Positions 1-7,678 of a DNA stretch of 64,000 nt are shown one piece after another. The DNA is from Blastopirellula sediminis (GTDB lineage: Bacteria; Planctomycetota; Planctomycetia; Pirellulales; Pirellulaceae): the NCBI RefSeq assembly GCF_020966755.1, contig NZ_JAJKFT010000010.1:2196720-2260719 (forward strand), in the 5' to 3' direction. A program made the translations under genes and the position numbers. Each line of letters opens with the position of its first letter. Position 1 is the first letter of the stretch. The notes below the pieces were generated by a model. It saw only the letters and a list, made by a program, of their open reading frames with translations. It ran no database searches and was not told the DNA's origin.

Positions 1-141
1 AATCAACCTCTTTCGGCAGTTGCCCGGTGCGTCCAGACGCACCCTTCCCAGACTGAAGTCGCGCGCCAATTCTGCGACTACGACCTTTCTATTTAGTAAA
101 CTAGCGACGAGCAGCGACCGTTTGTCTCCCTGAGCCTTCCC

Positions 142-732
142 ATGGCCGTCGTCTATCACATTTATTGCGAGTCGTGTGATCCGAAGCCGGAGAAGGAATC
201 TTGGTTCGACGAAGAGACCGGCTATGAGACTGCGTATCCCTGGGGATGGAAGGGTTCTGACTTGTACTTGGGGTATCTGAATGACGACGGAGAACTCGAG
301 GTTCTCTATCGATACCCGTCCAGAACGCTTGAAGATGGACGTGAAACGGCGGGACGCATATTTCTCATTGGAGTTTTGCTCTGTCGTCAATGCGGCGCAG
401 AGAATGAGTTTCCCAAACTAGCGCCGGGGCAGCTCGCGTTCGTTCCGACATTGGTCGTGACGACGGTTACCGGCATTGTTGTCGGCTTGATGAGTCGTTC
501 GTGGGTTGGCGGATTCGCGGCCGCAATCGTGATGCTAACTTTATCGATATTTATCGAAAGACGACTAGCGAACTGGCGATACGCAAAGAATGTCGCGAAA
601 GTGACGCGCCGCTGCTGTGTGAATTGTGGTGGAAAAAAGTTTATCTCGTTTCAATTGGCGACTTGGTACAAGCAAATCTGTCCCCAATGTCGGCGACGGC
701 TTCTGCGGGTAAGGGTCAGCGGCATAAGTTGA
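142..732 (+). CDS. Zinc-ribbon-like membrane protein, unknown function
   Basis: A 196-residue protein of unknown function. It has four CxxC pairs, at residues 9-12, 81-84, 159-162 and 180-183. They flank a hydrophobic block (about residues 99-138) that can form two membrane segments. The CxxC pairs suggest two zinc-ribbon knuckles on the same side of the membrane. The N-terminal region is acidic and aromatic-rich and the C-terminal tail is strongly basic. It stands alone, with a repeat-rich gap downstream. I do not recognise the family. The reading as a metal-binding membrane protein rests only on the Cys spacing and hydrophobicity. Confidence 0.6.
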   Translation: MAVVYHIYCESCDPKPEKESWFDEETGYETAYPWGWKGSDLYLGYLNDDGELEVLYRYPSRTLEDGRETAGRIFLIGVLLCRQCGAENEFPKLAPGQLAFVPTLVVTTVTGIVVGLMSRSWVGGFAAAIVMLTLSIFIERRLANWRYAKNVAKVTRRCCVNCGGKKFISFQLATWYKQICPQCRRRLLRVRVSGIS

Positions 733-774
733 CGAGCGTAAGGTTTGACTGAGCTTTGCCAAGCCACAGGGTGC

Positions 775-805
775 CCCAGCCAGTTCCCGCAAAGAACTGG
801 CTGGG
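775..805. repeat. Perfect 11-bp stem palindrome
   Basis: Arms CCCAGCCAGTT (775-785) and AACTGGCTGGG (795-805) are perfect complements around the 9-nt loop CCCGCAAAG. A hairpin with nearly the same loop and an AGCCAG core recurs inside the sigma-factor gene at 19947-19981, which suggests a dispersed palindrome family. Confidence 0.8.
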
Positions 806-815
806 TTGCGCAGCA

Positions 816-890
816 ACAAGATGCAGCGCCATCCGGTCGCGAAGCAACCACACGCTCAACCACCTCCCACCGCATGGCGCGGCATCTTGT
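816..890. repeat. 17-bp imperfect inverted repeat
   Basis: Arm 816-832 (ACAAGATGCAGCGCCAT) is complementary, with one mismatch, to arm 874-890. The 41 bases between them show no coding signal. It directly follows the 775-805 hairpin and precedes the 906-925 hairpin. Confidence 0.75.
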
Positions 891-905
891 CGCTAAAGCG
901 ACCTA

Positions 906-925
906 ACCAGTCGTCACCGACTGGT
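906..925. repeat. 8-bp stem palindrome
   Basis: ACCAGTCG (906-913) pairs perfectly with CGACTGGT (918-925) around the loop tcac. It is one of a run of hairpins in this gap. Confidence 0.7.
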
Positions 926-950
926 CGGGCCACCCGGCGGGCAGCAGTCT

Positions 951-1075
951 GCGTAGGTTGGGTGCAGCGAAGCGAAACCCAACAATGCGCTTGCCAGTCC
1001 AAGGTGGGTTGCACAAGCGAACCGCGTTTAACAAGCCAAATCGCCCTCTCCGCGCTTGCTCCACCCACCCTACGC
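951..1075. repeat. Inverted repeat of the GTAGGTTGGGTG type
   Basis: The outer arms GCGTAGGTTGGGTG (951-964) and CACCCACCCTACGC (1062-1075) are near-complementary. The inner part holds AGCGAAACCCAAC-type sequence. The GTAGGTTGGGTGCAGCGAAGCG motif is, from memory, a common dispersed element in several bacterial phyla; no search was run. Confidence 0.55.
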
Positions 1076-1245
1076 GGACCAAGAATTCTGCTTGCAAAAC
1101 GTACTGGCGTTTTGTATACTAAACCCCTCAAGGTGCGGGCGTCTGATCAACCGCGCAGCGTCCATTTTTCTACCCGCCTCAAACTCGGACTGAGGCGTTT
1201 CTCACAGCACGAAAGCACTACGACAGCAGCTCCGTGCGCGTCGCG

Positions 1246-1335
1246 ACGAAAAAGGGGTCTGGTCTCTTTTTCGCGACAAGGTTTTCTAGGCAACAAATGT
1301 CCAACCGCGAAAAAGAGACCTGACCCCTTTTTCGT
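1246..1335. repeat. 30-bp inverted repeat in the leader of the ATPase gene
   Basis: The left arm (1246-1275, starting ACGAAAAAGGGGTCTGG) and right arm (1306-1335) are complementary at 29 of 30 positions, separated by 30 bases. The core GGGGTCTGGTCTC resembles REP palindromes that RAYT transposases mobilise in other bacteria (established for that family; the match here is my judgement). The right arm ends five bases before the Shine-Dalgarno-like GAGGA of the downstream gene, so the element forms its 5' leader. Confidence 0.8.
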
Positions 1336-1352
1336 AATCAAGAGGAACGCTC

Positions 1353-3092
1353 ATGCGAAAGGCCCGAATCCGGCGCCTCGCCGCCCTGCTGCGCGCGAAG
1401 CAAAAGAAGAAACGCAAACAAGCTGACAACACCGCGGCGCATGAAGAGCTGATCGAAGCGCAGTGGCTCGCCTGCATGATGATGTACCCCGAGCGGTTGA
1501 GCGAAGATGCCCTCCCGCTGCAAGTGTTTCGCGTGCCGTGTCATCGCGACATCTACTCGGCCCTCCTCGGGCTGCACCTCACTGGCGACGAAGATCGCGA
1601 CGACCAGCAACTGCTCGCCGACCTCCTCACCTACGGCTACGACAAACTGACCGCGTCGGCGCTGATTCAAGCGGTGATCCACTCCGGCAGCGACCTGGAC
1701 AAATTTGCCGACTACGCAGCGGCCTTAAGAAAACGACTGACGCCGGAGCCGGAGCAAGTTGAATTGCCGCCCGATGGAGAAATCGTGCGACTCGAACTCG
1801 GCAGCGGCAGTTCGTTTCGAACGCTGACGACGGAAGAGCTCTTCGCCGAACAACAGCCGCGCGAGTGGCTGCTATCGAACTTCCTCACCCGCAACGAACC
1901 GGCAGTCATTGTCGGCCCCAGCAAAACGCTGAAGAGTTCCCTCGCCGTCGACTTGTGCGCAGCGCTCGCGAGCGGAGGAAAGTTTTTGAATCATTTCGCG
2001 GCCGAAAAACCGCTGCGCGTCGGCTTCGCGTGTAGCAGCCAGCAACAGCAAACATTGACCGATCTGACGCAGCGGTGGGGTGAAGCTCGTCAGGCGAAGC
2101 CCAATTCGAACAACTTCATGTGGCTCCTGACCACCGACGATCCGGCCGATCCCGAGAGCCTCGGCAAACTTCGCGACTGGATCACGAAGCATGAGCTGGA
2201 AGTCGTGGTGATCGATGCGATTCGCTTGAGTTCGACCGGCAAACGCAAACAGGCCGAAGCGCTGCAGGCTCTCGCACAGTGTTGTCTCGATTACGGCGCG
2301 ACGCCGATTCTCTGCATCCAAACGCGGAAGGAAATGAAGCCTGGCAAGTTGGAAGCATCGATCCTCGCCGGCAGTCTCGACTTCGCCCAGCAATGGCTGT
2401 TGGTGAATCGCCGCCAAACTTATTCGCCAGGCAGCGGAGAACATCGACTCTGGCTAACGCTCGGCGGTTACGCCGGGCAAGGTGGCGAGTGGGGCGTCGA
2501 TGTCGAAGAAGGAAGACTAACCGACGTAGGGCAGGCCGTGCCTGCCGAATTGTTGGCGCTCGCAAGCAGAGCGGCAGGCACGGCCTGCCCTACGACTACG
2601 ACCGGGCGACGCTGGCAAACGAACGTGCATGAGGCCGAAACGCTGCAAGACGAAGCCGAACGCTGGAAAGACGCCGCGCTCGACCAACGAATGCGGTCCC
2701 GAATTCGCCTGGCGATCACCGACCTCGGCGAGGCGCATGCGACGAAGCTCCGCGTCCGCGAAAACTGCGGCATGAACGGCACGAAGTTCGCTCGCGGTTG
2801 GGATCGGATGGTGGCGGCGGGGGAGATTGAAAAGATCGTTGACGAGAAACGGTTTTACGATCCGAGGTATCGATTGATCATGCCGGCCCCAGAAAAAAAT
2901 GACGCGGCCGAGTCCACTCCGTTCGTAGGGTCCGCTGTGCGGACCATGGGAAGCGATAGCAGATTGGCCACGTCGATTGACGCCTCTGCGGTCCGCACAG
3001 CGGACCCTGCCGTAGATGCGCTACGCGACGAAAAAAAATTGGGAGCTGCGGTCCAGTCGGTTGATTCTCGTTGCGCGTCCATCGCGAGTTGA
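1353..3092 (+). CDS. Orphan AAA/RepA-like ATPase with DnaB-N-like domain
   Basis: A 579-residue ATPase. A Lys/Arg-rich start leads into a helical region (about 28-130) like the DnaB helicase N-terminal domain. A RecA/AAA_25-like core follows, with Walker A GPSKTLKSS at 188-196 and Walker B VVVIDAI at 284-290. Related proteins (RepA type) act as hexameric DNA ATPases in plasmid or element replication. No primase, integrase or replication partner lies nearby. The start is supported by AGAGGAA just upstream. The coding region contains two inverted repeats, at 2526-2593 (residues 392-414) and 2927-3008 (525-552). It also holds a reversed copy of the DWTA-type motif at 3031-3058. The last roughly 55 residues therefore look repeat-derived rather than ancestral. 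Helicase activity is not shown. Confidence 0.75.
   Translation: MRKARIRRLAALLRAKQKKKRKQADNTAAHEELIEAQWLACMMMYPERLSEDALPLQVFRVPCHRDIYSALLGLHLTGDEDRDDQQLLADLLTYGYDKLTASALIQAVIHSGSDLDKFADYAAALRKRLTPEPEQVELPPDGEIVRLELGSGSSFRTLTTEELFAEQQPREWLLSNFLTRNEPAVIVGPSKTLKSSLAVDLCAALASGGKFLNHFAAEKPLRVGFACSSQQQQTLTDLTQRWGEARQAKPNSNNFMWLLTTDDPADPESLGKLRDWITKHELEVVVIDAIRLSSTGKRKQAEALQALAQCCLDYGATPILCIQTRKEMKPGKLEASILAGSLDFAQQWLLVNRRQTYSPGSGEHRLWLTLGGYAGQGGEWGVDVEEGRLTDVGQAVPAELLALASRAAGTACPTTTTGRRWQTNVHEAETLQDEAERWKDAALDQRMRSRIRLAITDLGEAHATKLRVRENCGMNGTKFARGWDRMVAAGEIEKIVDEKRFYDPRYRLIMPAPEKNDAAESTPFVGSAVRTMGSDSRLATSIDASAVRTADPAVDALRDEKKLGAAVQSVDSRCASIAS
2526..2593. repeat. Perfect 22-bp inverted repeat inside a coding region
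   Basis: The arm 2526-2547 (GTAGGGCAGGCCGTGCCTGC plus CG) is exactly complementary to 2572-2593, with a 24-base spacer. The element keeps the ATPase frame open and encodes VGQAVPAEL...AAGTACPT. GTAGGGCAGG-type palindromes are frequent between planctomycete genes from general experience. Here one sits inside a gene, after the ATPase core. Confidence 0.85.
2927..3008. repeat. Perfect 19-bp inverted repeat at the 3' end of the ATPase gene
   Basis: AGGGTCCGCTGTGCGGACC (2927-2945) is exactly complementary to 2990-3008. Each arm is itself partly palindromic (GGTCCGC/GCGGACC). The reading frame continues through both arms as VGSAVRT...SAVRTADP. Confidence 0.85.
3031..3058 (-). repeat. Isolated reverse copy of the GACTGGACCGCA...T8 motif
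   Basis: Read on the minus strand this is GACTGGACCGCAG, then CTCCCAA, then eight T. That is the same design as the six-copy cluster at 57856-58209, about 55 kb away. It lies inside the 3' end of the orphan ATPase gene and covers codons 560-569. Confidence 0.8.
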
Positions 3093-3136
3093 CGCGCGCG
3101 GGCGATCTTTGGCAATTCGATCTTGGCGTATCGCTT

Positions 3137-3250
3137 GCGGCCGCATTCCCTTGCTTGCGCTGCGGGCTAGTGTTTGCTTCTTGCCGCTTTCGGCTCTCCG
3201 CTTTCCGCTTTTCTTCCCGACCGCATTCCCTCGGCTTGCGCCTCGGGCTA
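3137..3250. repeat. Two direct copies of a GCATTCCC...CGGGCTA repeat
   Basis: Copies lie at 3137-3169 and 3221-3250, both reading CCGCATTCCC followed by a CTTGCGC/CTCGGGCTA tail. The same family, in either orientation, occurs at 57784-57814, 58509-58537 and 58629-58657. They occupy most of the 260-base gap after the ATPase gene; I see nothing else there. Confidence 0.7.
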
Positions 3251-3352
3251 CGATTGGGCGCGCATGCTGCTTGGGGGCTTTCTCTTGCCGTGTTCTTACC
3301 GTGACTCGTCCGTGGCTTCCGTGTTCTATTCTTCTTCCCCCTCGCTTCGCCG

Positions 3353-4321
3353 CTACTTCCACTGCCAGACGTCGGTGTCTTTCAGCGTCGTATCTTTGCG
3401 GACCTGATCCGACTGCAGCCACTTCTTGGCGGCGGGGTCGTTCTTTAGATAGGCGTCCCAGAACTTCAGGCTGATCTCTTGGATCGCGGGGTGATGGGCT
3501 GGATCGCGCCGTCCGATGCGGATTCCTTGGGCGTCCGAAAAGGTGGCGTGCGTGCCGCCGTCGAAGACCAGTTCGTATTTATCGCCGGGGGGAAGCGCTT
3601 TGTAGACTTCGCGGCGCGACGCCGGAGTGGTGTTGGGGCTGATCATGCTGCTGTCTTCGGTGCCGGTCATGCAGAGCATCGGGGCTTTGATTTCGCCGAA
3701 CGACTTTTCGGCCGACATCCCTTCGCTCGTCTGCGGGCTCATCGGCAGGAAGGCGTCGAGTCGCGGTTCGCTGGCGCTCATGCCGAGCGGAAACTTGCGA
3801 CCGGCGACCGCCGTGGTGGTGACCGCGCCGAAGCTATGCCCTGTCATGCCGACATGCTCCAGGTCGAGCTTGCCAGAGAGCGGGCTGTCGGCTTGCTTGC
3901 TCCAGACTTCCAACTGATCGAGGATGAACGAGACGTCCTTATTGCGGTCGAGCATGTTCTTGCCGTTGGCCGCTTGCTTCATCGCCGGCAAGATCTCGCG
4001 GCGCGTGACCGACTTCCAGACCTCTTCGTCGCTGCCGGCATGTTGCAGGAAGACGCAGACGTAACCATGCTCGGCCCAGAAGTTCCCCAGGTAAGGACTG
4101 TTCTTCCGCGAACCCCCTAAGCCGTGCGAAAAGAGAATGACCGGCAGCGGCTGCTCAGTCTCGGGAAGATAAATGCGGATCGGGACGACGCGATCACGAG
4201 CGGCGTCTTTCGGTTCGAGATCGATCTGGCGAACCTTCGCTTCTTCCGCCGCGGGCGCCGTGGTCAAAAACAGAGTCGTCAGCAGCAGCGTGCCGAGGAG
4301 CGATCGATGGAGCTTCGTCAT
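3353..4321 (-). CDS. Secreted alpha/beta hydrolase
   Basis: A 322-residue exported serine hydrolase of the dienelactone hydrolase / PAF-acetylhydrolase-like group. A signal peptide is visible (LLGTLLLTTLFLTTAPAAEE). HGLGG at 66-70 fits the oxyanion loop, and GHSFG at 161-165 is the nucleophile elbow with Ser163. Asp223 (in GTED) and His258 (in GGTH) complete a plausible triad. The fold and triad are clear but the substrate is not; ester or lipid acyl bonds are typical for the family. It is transcribed away from its minus-strand neighbour at 4476, which ends in its own terminator, so it is probably a separate unit. Confidence 0.85.
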   Translation of the reverse strand: MTKLHRSLLGTLLLTTLFLTTAPAAEEAKVRQIDLEPKDAARDRVVPIRIYLPETEQPLPVILFSHGLGGSRKNSPYLGNFWAEHGYVCVFLQHAGSDEEVWKSVTRREILPAMKQAANGKNMLDRNKDVSFILDQLEVWSKQADSPLSGKLDLEHVGMTGHSFGAVTTTAVAGRKFPLGMSASEPRLDAFLPMSPQTSEGMSAEKSFGEIKAPMLCMTGTEDSSMISPNTTPASRREVYKALPPGDKYELVFDGGTHATFSDAQGIRIGRRDPAHHPAIQEISLKFWDAYLKNDPAAKKWLQSDQVRKDTTLKDTDVWQWK

Positions 4322-4422
4322 GGCATGGTTCCCGTCAAAGTCAGCGGAAGAGCGTCTAGGAATGCTACTTCACTGCTGGCAGTCAGGTTTCGGGGGGATG
4401 CCGACGGCGGGTCGAATAGGCA

Positions 4423-4451
4423 GAAAAAAAGCCCCGACTGGAGCGGGGCTT
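4423..4451 (-). terminator. Intrinsic terminator after the 150-residue gene
   Basis: On the minus strand AAGCCCCG pairs with CGGGGCTT around a 7-nt loop and is followed by a T run (4423-4430 read in reverse). It lies 25 bases past the stop of the gene at 4476-4928. Confidence 0.85.
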
Positions 4452-4475
4452 GGTTGTTCGCTGGATGATAGCAGT

Positions 4476-4928
4476 TTACTTGCCTGGCGGATGCGGACTG
4501 CCGAGCTGAGCCAGCATTTGCAGCACGCCGTTCAAATGGGCGATGCGTGGTCCGAAGCGATCGACGAATTCGGTCAGCATGAATTCGCTGTCGACCATAT
4601 CTTCGCCGCTGTCGTCGATTTCGTCGGCGATCGAATCAAGAAATTCGGTGTGGACCTTGCTGAGCGCTTCGGCGGCTCGACGGCACTTATCGGCCAGTTC
4701 AGGGTTGGCTTTCCGCCATGCCGAGAGTTCGGCTTGTCGTTGCTTTTGCTGCGAGATTTGGTTCTGCAGCATTTCCTCCATCAGTTCCGCTTGGCGTTCC
4801 TGAAGCGTCACCATTCTTTGCAATAAATTGGCGATATTTCCGGCGCCGGCATCGTCGTTACCTGTGGGGGAACCGGCAGTTACGTCGACGTGGGTGAACA
4901 GGGAGGGAAAGTTGTTCGGGCTGGACAT
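4476..4928 (-). CDS. Small coiled-coil protein, unknown
   Basis: A 150-residue soluble protein of unknown function. Residues 31-75 are rich in Gln, Glu, Leu and Met in a heptad-like pattern (LLQRMVTLQERQAELMEEML) and likely form a coiled coil. The rest looks helical and acidic. There is no signal peptide, membrane segment or catalytic motif. An intrinsic terminator follows directly, so the gene is probably monocistronic. The reading frame and codon pattern look genuine, and the start is preceded by a plausible leader. No function can be assigned from sequence. Confidence 0.65.
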   Translation of the reverse strand: MSSPNNFPSLFTHVDVTAGSPTGNDDAGAGNIANLLQRMVTLQERQAELMEEMLQNQISQQKQRQAELSAWRKANPELADKCRRAAEALSKVHTEFLDSIADEIDDSGEDMVDSEFMLTEFVDRFGPRIAHLNGVLQMLAQLGSPHPPGK

Positions 4929-5105
4929 AGATTATGACTCCGTTTGGATGAACCAAGTATAGTCACGCTCGCCAGAGATTGTCGAGCATTTGCGGGTTTT
5001 GTCACTCCAGCTAGCAAATCCCGCTTTTGGTACCTTCGCTGCGACAGTTAAAGTCGACCGCCGCGCAGCACCGATTGTGAAGGATGCGTCGTCGCATGAG
5101 GGAAC

Positions 5106-5750
5106 ATGGACGATGTGATAGCACCCCGGAAAATGCACCCTGAGAGAAAGCCGCCTGTGACTGCGAGGGACAAGAGTTCCGTGCCGACTGTAGGATACTT
5201 AACGGTGGTCGAAGACGAGCAGCATGGGCTGTTCGGCGGGTACCTATTGCTTAACTCCAACGGTCGTCCGCTTGAGTTTCACTGTACGACGCCGGTTCGG
5301 GCGAATCGCGCCCAAGAGATCTTGTACGGCCCGACGCTTCGCGAATACCTCTGCGGAGAGCAGATCGCGGCCGCTTTGGTTCGCAAGACGAACCTCGCTC
5401 CGCGGTTGATCTGCACCGATATGACCGAAGTGCTCGCCGTTCGCCAACATGTCGACGTCCCGGTGATCGCCGTCGCCCAAGTCGCAGCCGAACAGCCGGC
5501 CGCGGCAACGACCGAAACCACGGACGGCCAAAGCTGGCGAGTCGACGCCGCGCATGCGGTCGTCGCGCCGAAGTCGCCGGCCTGGTTTGCGCTGGCCGGC
5601 GCCGAGGTGCTCGTCTCCGACACGTTTCCGCAAGATCGGAGCGACGTGCTGGAGATCTGGGAGACGTTCGCGGCGCGGATCGATTTGACCGAACCTTTCG
5701 GACGCATCCAGGAAGCGATCAGCGAAGCGCAGCAGTCGCAACGCGGCTAA
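5106..5750 (+). CDS. Unknown protein upstream of SNF2 helicase
   Basis: Up to 214 residues. An internal ATG at 5133 (MHPERKPP) could also be the start, since neither has a strong ribosome site. The N-terminal half is a compact alpha/beta region (VGYLTVVEDEQHGLFGGYLL). A second half ends in a helical acidic tail, with an Ala/Thr-rich linker between. There are no recognised catalytic residues. It sits 60 bases upstream of the SNF2-type helicase gene on the same strand, which suggests co-expression. Any functional link to the helicase is only an inference from position. Confidence 0.65.
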   Translation: MDDVIAPRKMHPERKPPVTARDKSSVPTVGYLTVVEDEQHGLFGGYLLLNSNGRPLEFHCTTPVRANRAQEILYGPTLREYLCGEQIAAALVRKTNLAPRLICTDMTEVLAVRQHVDVPVIAVAQVAAEQPAAATTETTDGQSWRVDAAHAVVAPKSPAWFALAGAEVLVSDTFPQDRSDVLEIWETFAARIDLTEPFGRIQEAISEAQQSQRG

Positions 5751-5809
5751 GCGGCGGATCGGTCGACCTGGCGTCGACCCGACGATACATAAAACCCAAG
5801 GATGGGAAG

Positions 5810-7582
5810 ATGAATCTGCCGGAAGCGGATACGGCGGCGCCGTCGATCGTTTCGTTCGCCAACATGGAAGTGAGCGTCGAAACGCGGAGCGAAGTTTTCA
5901 GCGAGCAGCTTGAGCTGTCGATCGAATCGACGTCGACCAACATCGACGCGCCGAAGGTGGTGTCGATTCCGTGTCGAGCGCCGCGCGTTGCGGTGAAGAC
6001 GTATGTCTTTCCCGAAGCGCCCGATTGGGCGGTCTCGCCGCCGCCGGCGAAGAAGCCGCCGGCCGAGAATCAGACCGCGACGGAGCCAAGCGAGGAAGAA
6101 GCCAAGCCGAGCCAGGGCAAGAAGCCGGCGACCCGAATCAAGCCTCCGGCCGACGTGATCAAGCTGCAGGATCGGCTTTACTATTTGTTGCAGCCGTCGC
6201 TTGAGTCGCTGGTCAGCACCGGTTCGCTGGAGTTTCCCTTCGAGCCGTTCCCGTACCAGTTTGAAGGGATCGCGTTTCTCTTCCCGCGGCAAGCGGCGGT
6301 CCTGGCCGACGAGATGGGGCTTGGCAAAACGATGCAGGCGATCTCGACGATGCGGATGTTGATCCGGTCAGGCGAGGCTCGCAACATTTTGTTGATCTGT
6401 CCGAAGCCGCTGGTGACCAACTGGAAGCGAGAGTTCGCCACGTGGGCGCCGGAGATTCCGGTTTCGATCATCGAAGGGGATCAAACGCGACGGACCTGGC
6501 AATGGCAATCGGCCGAAGCGCCGGTCAAGATCGCCAACTACGAACTTTTGATGCGCGACCAGGCGATCGTCAACGATGAGTCGCTGAAGTTCGACCTGGT
6601 GGTGCTCGACGAAGCGCAGCGGATCAAGAACTCCGGCAGCACCACCGCCCAGATCGTGCGAGCGATTCCGCGCGACCGGAGCTGGGCGCTGACCGGCACG
6701 CCGATCGAGAACTGTACCGACGACCTGGTGGGGATCTTCGAGTTCCTGGTGCCGGGCTATCTGTACAAGGGGATGCCGCTGAAGCAACTCTGTGCGGCGA
6801 CCAGCGAGTACATCATTCGCCGTACCAAGGATATGGTGATGGAAGATATGCCTCCGCGACTTTATCGCGACGCTGATCTTTCCCTATCGCCGGCTCAGCA
6901 GGAAACGTACGAGTTGGCGGAGAACGAAGGGATCGTCCGGCTCGAAAAGATGGGGGAAGAGCTGACGGTACAGCACGTGTTTGAACTGGTGCTGCGGCTG
7001 AAACAGATCTGCAACTTCGATCCGCGGACCGGCGACAGCAGCAAGATGGAGCAGCTGCGGGCCGACATGGAAGAAGTCGCCGCGAGCGGCAAGAAGGCGA
7101 TCGTCTTCAGCCAATGGACGCAAACGATCGAGCAGATTCGGAAACAGCTGGAGCCGTTCGGACCGCTCGAGTATCACGGCAAGATCCCGAGCAAACAGCG
7201 AGACGGCGTGATCGATCAGTTCAAGCATGATCCGTCGAAGCATGTCATTTTGATGAGCTACGGCGCCGGCAGCGTCGGCTTGAACTTGCAGTTCTGCGAG
7301 TACGTCTTTTTGTTTGACCGCTGGTGGAATCCGGCGATCGAAGATCAGGCGATCAACCGGGCGCATCGGATTGGCGCCAAGGGAGCGGTCACCGTTTCAC
7401 GCTACCTGGCGATGAATACGATCGAAACGCGAATCGATCAGGTGCTCAACGAGAAGCGTGAATTGTTCAACACGCTGTTCGCCGAAGCGGGAACGCCGCA
7501 GCCGGGCGGTTTGTCGAAAGATGAGATCTTCGGTCTCTTTAATCTGCGAAGTCCCAAGGGTCCGATTCGACTGGCCGCGTGA
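5810..7582 (+). CDS. SNF2-family DNA-dependent ATPase/helicase
   Basis: A 590-residue superfamily-2 translocase of the bacterial SNF2/RapA-like type. A low-complexity Pro/Lys/Glu linker (about 75-115) follows a unique N-terminus. Motif I is DEMGLGKT (167-174), motif II is DEAQ (267-270) and motif III is TGTPIEN (295-301). The second RecA lobe holds IVFSQW and ends with the arginine-finger motif QAINRAHRIG. All key motifs are intact. These proteins move on duplex DNA and remodel protein-DNA complexes; the specific target is unknown. There is no methylase or restriction partner nearby, so a defence role is not supported. It likely shares a transcript with the gene at 5106. Confidence 0.9.
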   Translation: MNLPEADTAAPSIVSFANMEVSVETRSEVFSEQLELSIESTSTNIDAPKVVSIPCRAPRVAVKTYVFPEAPDWAVSPPPAKKPPAENQTATEPSEEEAKPSQGKKPATRIKPPADVIKLQDRLYYLLQPSLESLVSTGSLEFPFEPFPYQFEGIAFLFPRQAAVLADEMGLGKTMQAISTMRMLIRSGEARNILLICPKPLVTNWKREFATWAPEIPVSIIEGDQTRRTWQWQSAEAPVKIANYELLMRDQAIVNDESLKFDLVVLDEAQRIKNSGSTTAQIVRAIPRDRSWALTGTPIENCTDDLVGIFEFLVPGYLYKGMPLKQLCAATSEYIIRRTKDMVMEDMPPRLYRDADLSLSPAQQETYELAENEGIVRLEKMGEELTVQHVFELVLRLKQICNFDPRTGDSSKMEQLRADMEEVAASGKKAIVFSQWTQTIEQIRKQLEPFGPLEYHGKIPSKQRDGVIDQFKHDPSKHVILMSYGAGSVGLNLQFCEYVFLFDRWWNPAIEDQAINRAHRIGAKGAVTVSRYLAMNTIETRIDQVLNEKRELFNTLFAEAGTPQPGGLSKDEIFGLFNLRSPKGPIRLAA

Positions 7583-7605
7583 TCGTAGAATTCGGCAGGA
7601 AAAAG

Positions 7606-7633
7606 TTGTAAACCGCGCTGTAGTTACTAGGAT
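7606..7633 (+). promoter_or_regulatory. Possible sigma-70 promoter
   Basis: TTGTAA (7606-7611) and TAGGAT (7628-7633) are separated by 16 bases and lie about 45 bases upstream of the membrane-anchored unknown protein. The hexamers are only moderate matches. Confidence 0.35.
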
Positions 7634-7678
7634 GGGACCCGATTAACGCTCCCATCCTCAATTACTCTTCGAGGCGGT

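Larger units (their letters stand above)
733..1352. other. 620-bp gene-free gap packed with inverted repeats
   Basis: No convincing gene lies between the zinc-ribbon protein and the ATPase gene; the open frames here have no recognisable content. The stretch is instead a series of inverted repeats: 775-805, 816-890 (outer arms), 906-925, 951-1075 (outer arms) and 1246-1335. They are listed separately. The composition resembles the REP-like clutter seen between planctomycete genes, but the density is high. Confidence 0.7.

Noticed and set aside
806-1426. A 206-residue open frame across the palindrome nest
   Set aside because: It runs through several inverted repeats and overlaps the ATPase start, with no protein-like pattern.
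5810-7582. SNF2 helicase as part of a defence system
   Set aside because: No nuclease, methylase or other defence gene adjoins it; the neighbour is an unknown small protein.
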